A DNA stretch of 40,095 nt from Bremia lactucae. Lineage: Eukaryota; Oomycota; Peronosporomycetes; Peronosporales; Peronosporaceae. Shown here piece by piece: positions 32,040 to 40,095 of this stretch; position 1 is the first letter of the stretch; each line of letters begins with the position of its first letter. The stretch spans positions 5,701,689 to 5,741,783 of the forward strand of contig NC_090611.1 in NCBI RefSeq assembly GCF_004359215.1. The letters are read 5' to 3'. Position numbers and translations under genes: made by a program. The notes under the pieces were generated by a model. The model was given only the letters and a program-made list of their open reading frames with translations. It did no database searches and was not told where the DNA came from.

Positions 32040-32468
32040 GACGGACCAAATCGAAAAATTGTCCAGTGTTGGTTATCAGAGCCACCGCTTCTCAGTTTTC
32101 TTTAAATTGTTGAAGTTGTTAAGTATTTTTTGTTCTTTACTCGAATACGAATTCTTGTGAAAATTACAGTTAAATAGAGGTGACGGAGGACACAATTAAA
32201 AGAAATTTGAGTAGTATCAAAATTAAAAAAACATGCATTAAATCGCGACTATTTCCTCCCTCATTGGCCACTTCCTATTTGTGTAACGTTCAACGAGCTA
32301 AGCGATCCATCACATCAACACCGTAGCCGGTTAAGCACCGCAAGGAGCGCAACGGAGCACTGCACAAGCACGCACATCAACTCCGACAATGCTTTCCCCT
32401 TGTTTCCTTCCTCGATCTCTACGTGAAAATGCAGGCTGAAGTGTGATAGACAACGCACCATATCCAGT
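32040..32468. other. Intergenic region between Nudix and Ran genes
   Basis: AT-rich; no convincing ORF, repeat or RNA gene seen. Contains the 3' side of Ran (stop at 32469). Confidence 0.45.
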
Positions 32469-33359
32469 TTACAAGTCTTCGTCCTCATCAGGAAGAGGTA
32501 CGGCGGCGGCAGCAGAGCTAGCGTCAGCCTCAATCTGAGCGATTTGTTCCTGGGTTATCGTGACCTCCGGCGGGCGTAGAGCAGGAGCCTCGACAAAAGT
32601 CAAGTTGTTGTCACTATTAGAAACAGCAAAATTAGAACAATTAGTAACAATCGCTGTCAACTTGCACGAAACGAAAACAAATCATGCTGAAAGGCTTACC
32701 CGACAAGCTTGCGTGCCAACCAGAGAAATGGCTTCTCGAACTGATAGTTCGACTTAGCCGAGATGTCGAAGTATTGCAAATTTTTCTTGCGGTGGAACGT
32801 GATTTGCTTTGCTTTTACCTTACGATCCTTGACCTCTACCTTGTTACCACACAAGACAATGGGAATGTTCTCGCACACGCGAAATAGATCTCTGTGCCAG
32901 TTCGGCACATTCTTGTAGGTAATACGAGACGTGACGTCAAACATGATTATAGCGCATTGGCCCTGAATGTAGTAGCCGTCGCGAAGACCACCAAATTTCT
33001 CTTGACCAGCGGTATCCCAGCAGTTGAATCGAATTGGCCCGAAATTGGTATGGAAAGTGAGCGGGTGCACCTCGACACCAAGCGTTGCAACGTACTTCTT
33101 CTCGAACTCGCCAGTCAAGTGGCGCTTCACAAATGTGGTTTTTCCAACACCACCATCGCCGACGAGAATGAGCTTGAATTCTGGAACATTTTGAGCCTGG
33201 AAATTAAAAAAATGTCTTATAAGTGATGCTACTCCACCAGCATAAATTCTGCAGCCGCATCAATCACACCCCGTTCACCCGCCCAATTCTTTAGCTCCCA
33301 GCAATCCTATTTCTTATCCCCAAAGTGCTTACGAGATCCGCGGCGGCATATTGTCGCAT
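32469..33359 (-). CDS. RAN: Ran GTPase, three exons
   Basis: Ran sets the direction of nuclear import and export and helps spindle assembly. Exons: 33359-33333 (nine codons, MRQYAAADL), 33196-32700 and 32613-32469; introns 136 and 86 nt, both GTAAGC...AG, total 222 residues. The short first exon was chosen because it has an ATG with A at -3, a clean donor and matching phase. Motifs: [14 protein letters not shown] (P-loop), [14 protein letters not shown] (switch I), [18 protein letters not shown] (switch II), [18 protein letters not shown] (G5 and following), and the acidic tail PLPDEDEDL that Ran regulators need. The G4 motif reads NKVE at 127-130 where the family has NKVD. Otherwise the match to animal and plant Ran is close and ungapped through the G domain. 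Confidence 0.95.
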
Positions 33360-33794
33360 TTTTGTGGCTCTTGCCATAAAATTGTGCCGTTTTTTTAGCG
33401 CGTAAGAAAAGATTTAAAGTGGTGGAGAGTGGGGCGGAGATGGGTTGCATACGAGCATTCAACCCGGGAAAGTGGCGGATACGGCGCCTGGGGCTTAAGA
33501 GATAAACGTACCATGACGTCTGTGCTGGGTGCACTTTCGGAACTTTCTTAACTATCTGGGCTAGTAGCGAATGGGAGGTAAAACACACGCCATCCACCAG
33601 TCGCAGATGACTTGAGTTCAGTAAGTCCACTAGCATCAGTAAGGTTTGTGTAGAACCACCGAGGTTTTTTTAAAATAGCTTGTTAAATTTTCGTTTCAGC
33701 TAATCAAACGAGCTATAGATTACGCTCTACCGGTAATGTAAGAATTTGGTAATCTGTTAGCCCACAAATATAAATTTGAGTTCGTGGCTTGATT
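33360..33794. promoter_or_regulatory. Divergent intergenic region, Ran and NOP10
   Basis: These 435 bp separate two start codons facing away from each other, so both promoters should lie here. A 109-codon - frame (33636-33307) crosses it but reads the Ran first exon in the wrong frame and looks like a shadow. No specific site can be supported. Confidence 0.45.
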
Positions 33795-34081
33795 ATGCAT
33801 CTCATGTACTACGTCGGGGACGACGGTAAGCGTGTCTACACTTTAAAAGTAAGTTTGCGCAAGCTGCGTTTGTAGACTGCACATCGATTAAATACACACA
33901 TATCGCCAGCTGACTTTAACTGATGGATAATGCACAGAAAGAAGCGCCAGCCGGTGTCCCAACGTGCTCGGCGCACCCGGCACGTTTTTCGCCAGACGAT
34001 AAATTTTCGAAAGAGCGCATCACCTTAAAAAAGCGTTTCGGCCTACTGCCAACACAATCAGCGGACCCAATATTTCAGTAA
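33795..34081 (+). CDS. NOP10: NOP10, H/ACA small nucleolar ribonucleoprotein subunit
   Basis: NOP10 is a tiny core protein of H/ACA snoRNPs, which guide pseudouridylation of rRNA and stabilise telomerase RNA. It binds the pseudouridine synthase (dyskerin/Cbf5) in the nucleolus. Exon 1 (33795-33848) encodes [18 protein letters not shown]. An 89-nt intron (GTAAGT...CACAG) follows. Exon 2 (33938-34081) encodes [31 protein letters not shown] and ends with a TAA at 34079. The join is phase 0 and yields 65 residues, against 64 in the human protein, with the hallmark YTLK...[12 protein letters not shown] block intact. Divergent from Ran; 176 bp before the next start. Confidence 0.95.
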
Positions 34082-34257
34082 GCTGATAATAATGTGACTT
34101 TACGACGCGTTGACAGCTTCAGGCGAGCACTGAGGAGTGCTTTTTGTAAGCAGAGCTGTAAAAATAGTTAATACACCTCCACTTGTGCTTAATCGAATGG
34201 TGGTTTTAAATCGGAATATAAAACTCATTAGCTACTTTTTCTCAGAATTAGTCAAGA

Positions 34258-37200
34258 ATGGAGTTGATGTTCAGCAGCGAGGACGAAGGCGACTCACCAC
34301 CGTCTCTGCCTGAGTTTATCTCGCACCAGAAGCCTTCGCAGTTGCCTGCTAGTCAAGATAGTATCGATGAAGAGCTTCTTAACTCTACATCGCGCGTTCA
34401 GGTCCAGAACAGGCAAATATCGCCCAATGCAATGAGCCACAAGCCCGTAATATCGGCGCGTCAATTGCTTATGAGTAGCAGCAACCCGACAGTAAATAAA
34501 GTGTCTACTGGCAATGAGAAACTTAGTAGTCAAGCGATTAAATCTGGCTTGCTAGTGGCACCGAAAAAGCCGTTAGCTTCCTTAACTCCAGAGAAGAAAG
34601 AGCTCACAGCAGGCGAGCGTATTGCTTTAAAGTACGGACTAGTTGCATCGGCAAAGTCCAAGGAAGTATTACCAGATAGTCGCGTGCAAGGTGTTCACGG
34701 TTCAATAGGTACAAGTGGAAGCTCGACATTTGAAGGTGCTGCAAAAAGGGAGGAGACAAGTGTTGCGACGAAGAAGAGGTTATTCTGGGACTCGGAGACA
34801 ACTGGAGTGAAAGCAGATATAGATTCGAAGTCGACGTACGTGTCGCCATTTAGTGATTTAGACGGCTTTATGAACATGAAGCGAAGGCGCCGACGACAAT
34901 CGAAATTGAGCCAAGAAGAAATGAAAATTGCGCGTGACGCTTTTTATAATGAAGCGACGAATAATTTACAAGTTGTTGGAGCCCGACCTAGGCACATTAT
35001 CGGCTCGGCTATTTTTGAGAATGACGATGCCGACGACAGGATGTCAGACTCCAAAGAAATAACCACAGAAGCTGACGACGGTGCTATCGAAATACGCGCC
35101 AGATCTTCCAACCTAAACAAATCAAGGGCTCACAACCAAAATAATAATCATGTTCTCAAAAGAAATTCACGGCAGCGGTTGCCGAAGGTTGATGGAGATT
35201 TTAGTGATGGCAGTAATGAAGTTTTTATGAGTGAACAATGGCCAAAGCTTGATCCGCCAACGGTGCGTTATTGTTACTTAAGCTTTCAATGTTCAGAAAT
35301 CTCACGTCAGTTTCGGTAGGCATATACTGGTCCTATGATGCTCTCATTGTCAATAATGGGCAAACCTGCAACGTTTCAAGTGTGTGCCAATCTTAACAGA
35401 TATTTGTTTGACTATCAACGCGAAGGTGTCGAGTTTCTTATTGGCGCCTATACTCGCGACACTGGTGCGATCTTAGGTGATGATATGGGACTTGGCAAAA
35501 CAATTCAAGTTATTGCATGTCTATCAGCAATTATGGTCAAACACGGTAACTATCGCGACAAAGATACCTGGAGAGCATTACTGCATGACCGCCGTGAACG
35601 ATTCAGCACAATTGACGCAGTAGGTCGTCCTGAAGACACAGGGTTCAGCTTTAATGGTGAAGTTGCACCGATTCTAATTGTCATGCCTGCATCGCTGCTG
35701 CAAAATTGGGAGCAGGAGCTGCACACTTGGATTTGCTGTACCACAATAAATTTACGTGGAAAATCAAGTGAACGGGACGATATGATCGACCAAATTGCCA
35801 GGTGCGCTTGCTTTTCTATTTTATGACGGACATATCATCAATATGTATGTGCTAATACTTGTCAACTTGTAGAGGAGAGTATGAAATTGTCATTTGCAGC
35901 TACGATATTTTGAAATTGTACTCGAATCGTTTGCACAAAATTGATTGGGAAGTGGTGATATTGGACGAGATGCACTGTTTGAAAAACCCTGATGCAAAAC
36001 TTACGCAAGCTGTCAAGGCGATTCGGTGCAGGAGAAAACTCGGTCTTACTGGTACATTGATGCAAAATAATGAAAAGGAGCTGCATTGTTTAGTTGATAC
36101 CATCGCTCCGGGGGCTTTTGGATCATGGGCGGAGTTTAGCCTGTACTATGGACAAGACATTAAGTACGGAAGAAAGAAGTCTGCGGCACCAGAAGCGGTA
36201 GAAAGAAGCCGCCAGAAAGAAAAAGAGTTACGGCAAAAATTAATTCCATATTATCTTCGGAGAGAGAAGGCGATTAATCCGACATTTCAAACGGTTAAGA
36301 AAAATGATCAAGTTGTTTTCTGTGATCTTACACCTCTTCAATTGGCAGCGTACCAGCGAGTTATGGCCATGCCTGAATTTCAGCTGCTTCAGCGTGGGGA
36401 GGAAAAATGCGACTGTGGCCGAGATAGTATGGAGAAACGAAAAAAGTGCTGTTAGAAGACACCAGCGGATCTTGGCAATGGACGTGGGCTACTCTACGAA
36501 CGTTTTCATGAGCAAGAACCGTGTAAAAACTGCCCTAACTGTATGGGTCTTCCATGTGTCGCGATGCTATTGAAAATCTCGAATCACTTAGAGCTGCTTA
36601 AAGTTAATCCGTATGACAGCTCGGAGCTTCAAAATTATCAACGAGAGTTTGCGAGGATTGCCTTTGATAGTGATCTAGATGAGGTTGGAGGTGTGAACCA
36701 AGTTTCAAGTTTTCAAGAAATGTGTGCAATATCTACGAAAACATGCGGAAAAATGATTGTACTGGAGAAGTTGTTAGCTGTGTGGGAAAAGCGTCGGCAA
36801 AAGACGCTTATTTTTAGTCGAAGTACTCGGATGCTAGATATCATTCAGCTTTTCCTTATTACAAAGGCAGTGAGGTATAGCCGACTAGACGGAAATACGA
36901 AAGTGGAGGAGCGTTTAAAGATGGTGAATGAATTTAACAGTGGTGACAGTGACATGACTGTATTCTTGATCAGTACGAGAGCTGGTGGCGTGGGGCTTAA
37001 TTTGCAAAGTGCAACAAATGTCGTCATTTTTGACCCTAGCTGGAACCCTGCTCATGATTGCCAGGCCCAAGATCGAGCCTATCGGATTGGCCAGACAAAA
37101 GATGTGCAAGTATACAGGCTCATTACTTTGGGGACAATTGAAGAGATGATATACGTTCGACAGATATACAAGCAGCAACTTAGCGACACAACGTTAAAGG

Positions 37201-37868
37201 GATCCAATGCACCGAGATATTTCGAGGGTGTCCAGGGCAATCCACAACAACGAGGAGAGCTTTTTGGCGTTGCGAATTTGATCTGCTGGAAACCAGGCGG
37301 TGTGCTCAAGGGAATTCAGGACGCATACATACAGTGTCGTGATGGATTCACCATGCAGCAAAATCAAGTTAGACACGAAGCTGCTACAATGAAAAGAATG
37401 GTTAAGAGTTCAACTCCAAAATTACATCATGTGGCTGATGATGACGGTGAAATGATTGAAATTGCTGGCGAGCTCGTTTCGAATATAATGATACCGGATG
37501 AGCCGCCAACACAAACTTTAAGAAAAGAAAAGCCTGTCGCGGAAGATATAAGTAACAGTGAGGATGATTTGAAAGCGTTAAGTGGTGCAACAACCTTTTA
37601 CCATGAAGAAATATTTGGGAAGCAGGATGGAGAGGGGGATGGCCATCATGAAGAAGTATATAATGGATCATGCTCGGAAGTAGAAGCTGACTCAGATATT
37701 TGTAGGACTACAAGTAGTACATCACATGCTTCCAATCAGCAAGCATTGTTATCGCATCCATTGTTTCATGAGAAGTCTTGCATATCGTCACCCATGAAAG
37801 CTACCAAGGGCCCAAAAGTTGCTTCCAAAGAAACTCAGAAACGAATGTACGTGCCAGCTTATTTATGA
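34258..37868 (+). pseudogene. ERCC6L2: ERCC6L2-type SNF2 helicase with an in-frame TAG
   Basis: SNF2/Rad54-family DNA translocase related to ERCC6L2, linked in other eukaryotes to DNA repair. Exons 34258-35262, 35320-35801 and 35873-37868; introns 57 nt (GTGCGT donor) and 71 nt (branch-like GCTAATAC). Full frame 1,160 codons. Residues 1-335 are Ser-rich and disordered-looking. Motifs: LNRYLFDYQREGVEFL, DDMGLGKT (Lys395), ILIVMPASLLQNW, DEMH (527-530), LTGTLMQNN, then STRAGGVGLNLQSA and QAQDRAYRIGQ (893-903). LGTIEEMIYVRQIYKQQL and RYFEGVQG...GELFGV are features I associate with the ERCC6L2 branch. Between the lobes lies a Cys-rich insert (CDCG, KKCC, CKNCPNC). Codon 690 (36453-36455), within it, is TAG; both sides stay in frame and conserved. 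A stop there gives 689 residues lacking the second lobe. It could be a recent pseudogene, an allele, readthrough or a base error. Confidence 0.88.
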
Positions 37869-38488
37869 TTTGGCCCAATAAAAGCAGGGTGAGGTTAATA
37901 CTCACCTAAATGCAAGCTTTTGTTGCAATTTCCATGCTCTGATGGGGGTTGTCGCACCACCAATGGCTCTTGTAAAGTGGCTGAAAGGTCAATAAAAAGC
38001 TCGAGCATCACGTCACTACGATTAAGGGGTATGGTTGCAAAAGTTTAAAATGTCTAGGCCAAACGCCACGATACGGTGATCCCGAGAGCAACCGATGCAA
38101 AATGAGCATGGATTGCAATTAATGCCTCGAAAATGCTGCAGAATCAGCGACTGTTATATTTTGTTGGAAGATGGTTCAGCTGTGACAGCCAAGTCGGCAC
38201 CAACCCTGCAATTACAACATTTATTTCGAATTTTGGCAGCAGTCTGAGCAAATTGCTGCTTGTGCTGTGACTCTGGAACGACAATTTCCTCAAAGTGGAA
38301 TTACCATGGTGCTACACTTGTGATAGCAGGGAATGATGGCTTTTTTTAACTCTGGTCACGCAGCGTAACACTTAATCGACACATGCGACAGATTGATTAA
38401 CGACGTGTGCTTGGGCCTGCTAGCGACTAGCTGCTGTTCGCACATGTAAACAGCTTAGTGAGCAAGACCGTACAACTTGGATGCAAGA
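37869..38488. other. Intergenic, nothing recognised
   Basis: No ORF longer than 60 codons, no repeat shared with the rest of the window, and no RNA gene seen. The first part should contain the 3' untranslated region of the helicase. Confidence 0.5.
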
Positions 38489-38559
38489 TTGTTAAGTGGA
38501 ATGGAACCGCTAACATTTTCGGTGTAAACGAAATACTCTACCAATTGAGCTAATTATCC
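38489..38559 (-). pseudogene. tRNA-Val(UAC)-like sequence of organellar type
   Basis: On the - strand GGATAATTAGCTCAATTGGT begins at 38559: acceptor 5' strand, then a D-arm (GCTC...GAGT with GGT in the loop). The anticodon arm is a perfect 5-bp stem TTTCG/CGAAA around loop TTTACAC, anticodon TAC. The T-arm AGCGG/CCACT pairs at 4 of 5 positions around TTCCATT. The 3' acceptor strand does not pair (TAACAATC where ATTATCC is needed), so it is broken. The AT-rich style suggests a mitochondrial origin. Confidence 0.55.
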
Positions 38560-38570
38560 TTTTATAATAG

Positions 38571-38603
38571 ACCTAAGATAGATTTGAACTGCTGACTTTA
38601 CAC
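38571..38603 (-). pseudogene. 3' part of a second tRNA-like sequence
   Basis: On the - strand GTCAGCAGTTCAAATCTATC, then TTAGGT resembles a T-arm (loop TTCAAAT) and acceptor strand. It stands 11 bp upstream of the Val-like sequence on the same strand, as in a mitochondrial tRNA cluster. Its 5' half is not found. Confidence 0.35.
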
Positions 38604-39114
38604 TTGGACGGTCTTGCTCGGACTGAAATCTCTTAATACTTCGGAGGTGAAGATCTCATCTTTCGGGTTTGGGACGCCATTAGTCGTCAGGTGTAACAAC
38701 GAAGTCCAATTGATGGCTGCAGATGGTTATGGAACGACTGTAATTGCCCAGATTGTTCGGCGAAGGCTACCATGGAAAGGTCGAAGTGTCTCTTATCGAT
38801 CCATATAAATTCATGTTGACGACAACGTGTGCGAAACTTTTGAAGAAATTGACATTGCGCGGCACCTAGTCGTGACAATTTTCGTTCTTGAGATATTCGT
38901 TGTCTGCACGACGACCCAGTGTACCCAGTGTACTTACTATATACAACTAACAGAGCTAAAGTAACCGCAAATTTGATTTCCGCGCTGCTATTTACTTGTT
39001 TCTGTTAAAAAAAGCAAATTCGTCACTGAAATCTTTTTACGGCATGATGATTTTGCCGTTGGCATTGTTCTAAGCTAGCGATTTGAATGAACGCGTTTTT
39101 TCTTTGCCAATCAA
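38604..39114. other. Unrecognised stretch before the right-hand LTR
   Basis: A 64-codon + frame (38614-38808, with MAADGYGTTVIAQIVRRRL) is open but short and not recognised. The remainder is AT-rich with no feature. Confidence 0.3.
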
Positions 39115-39661
39115 TGTAACGGACTAAAGTTGCCCTAATGAAACAGTCCCCGTTAAGTACACTTGGTGTACTTTAGGATGGTCAATTACATAAATTAGGA
39201 ATAGACACACCACTCGGGTGTAGCTCACATTTGTATCAACACTTGTGTATGAGTTGCACATAAGTGCATTCACATTAGGAGGGATGATGCCTAGCGTGAT
39301 CCGTGATGACGGCTAGCGTCATCCGTTATGCGAGGTATCTAGATAGAACGCTCGCCATACATAATAGTGTTATCTACAGAGATGACATTTTTGATTGGTA
39401 AAAATAGGAATTTATATTTAACACGATTAAAAATAAATCAGTCTGAAAACTACTTCCTACTTGGTAAGGGCGCACAAGGAGCCGGATTACCGCTCCCGTG
39501 ACGACACTTAACTAAAGTTCTTAGTGCGTTGGGTGAGGTCGCTAACGCGCCCACCGCAACTACCTCACTGCACGCAAGAGAAGCAGGTTCAACCGCTTCC
39601 TCGCTGTGCTAGGGTGTGTGTCTAAGTAGAGCGTGGCTGCATTACAACGTGCCCGCCTACA
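39115..39661 (+). repeat. Type-A LTR, copy 3 (5' LTR)
   Basis: 547 bp, TGTAACGG...CCTACA. Compared with 3506-4037 it has a short duplication near 39285-39330 (CTAGCGTGATCCGTGATGAC, then CTAGCGTCATCCGT). The most complete copy of this LTR family in the window. Confidence 0.85.
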
Positions 39662-39719
39662 CTTGGTAGCACTTGAAATCCTTCCCACGACCCGCATCTC
39701 TGCGTGTGTACGTAAAGAT

Positions 39720-40095
39720 GAGCCTCAATATTGATTGGGCTCACTTTTCCCACCTCTCCGAACATCATCGGGAGGTGGCAGGGCTTATGGCGCAGGGACT
39801 TGGTGAACAAGCCCTGGCCAGGCTCCTGGGTAGTCCTCCTGAGCAACATGTTGCTTAGTTGGAGCAGTTTGAGGCATTCGGCTCGGACAGCGGAGGACTG
39901 CGTCAGAGGCACAACGCCATGCTGCGGCGGAGTCCGTCACTCAGACTCAGGATGAAGGCTCGGAGCGAGGCTCTCAACAGGACTGTTGAGATGCTCTCTG
40001 CAGCCCGGTGCGGTTGGAAGGGGCGCGTTAGCCAGGAAAGCAACGGCACACCTGCTTCCCAAAAAAAGGTCGTGGTGACTCGAAGAACGAGTACC
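39720..40095 (+). pseudogene. Start of gag of the right-hand element
   Basis: The ATG at 39718 opens SLNIDWAHFSHLSEHHREVA, GLGEQALARLLGSPPEQHV, then a TAG at 39856 in the same frame, then LEQFEAFGSDSGGLRQRHNA and RMKARSEALNRTVEML to near the edge. One frame with one stop over 370 bp suggests a lightly damaged copy. Gag N-terminus by position after the PBS; the capsid core is outside the window. Confidence 0.6.

Larger units (their letters stand above)
39115..40095 (+). mobile_element. Right-hand gypsy element: 5' LTR, PBS and start of gag, cut by the window edge
   Basis: LTR 39115-39661, PBS TGGTAGCACTT at 39664-39674, then gag. Orientation follows from the PBS after the LTR. It shares its LTR family with E1. 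Confidence 0.8.

Noticed and set aside
33307..33636. 109-codon - frame upstream of Ran
   Set aside because: It overlaps the Ran first exon in another frame, lacks any family resemblance and fills the shared promoter region.
36415..36455. A short intron removing the TAG in the helicase gene
   Set aside because: The only GT...AG pair would be 29 nt and would remove conserved Cys codons; all introns seen here are 57 nt or longer.
38614..38808. 64-codon + frame as a host gene
   Set aside because: Short, single, with no recognisable motif and next to a probable organellar insertion and an LTR.

Overview
The window looks like nuclear DNA of an oomycete, probably a Peronosporales species (Phytophthora or downy mildew type). 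The host genes are compact with short GT-AG introns (57-136 nt). They sit beside layers of broken Ty3/gypsy elements with chromodomain-type pol. The lineage is inferred from gene structure and repeat style; no search was run.

Positions 1-26,500 are almost entirely nested LTR retrotransposons. E1 (+ strand, 1-4037) is the 3' half of a gypsy element: RNase H, integrase, chromodomain, polypurine tract (PPT) and 3' LTR. Element X (+, 4951 to about 19,760) has a 5' LTR, primer-binding site (PBS), gag, protease, RT, RNase H and integrase. Its RT is split by a complete inner element on the - strand (8311-15430, two LTRs of about 483 bp, 5-bp target duplication TAATC). The inner element itself carries a 1.7-kb internal inversion (about 11041-12754). 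Element Y (- strand, 22540-19951) and element Z (+, 23923-26240) are truncated relatives of X. E1, X, Y and the inner element each carry a long antisense reading frame between the end of pol and the 3' LTR; in E1, the inner element and X it ends in a predicted coiled coil. This is the most unusual pattern here.

Positions 26,596-37,868 hold a tight cluster of host genes: Rab6 GTPase (-), an acidic KOW-like zinc-binding protein of unknown function (+), a zinc-finger Nudix hydrolase (-), Ran GTPase (-), NOP10 (+) and an ERCC6L2-type SNF2 helicase (+). NOP10, the first exon of Ran and the last exon of Rab6 are too short to show as ordinary ORFs and were found by reading exons. The helicase frame has an in-frame TAG between its two helicase lobes. 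Ran has Glu where the family has Asp in the NKxD base-specificity motif.

Positions 37,869-39,114 are non-coding apart from tRNA-like pieces of organellar character, probably a mitochondrial insertion. A new gypsy element of the E1 LTR family begins at 39,115 and runs off the right edge with the start of gag.
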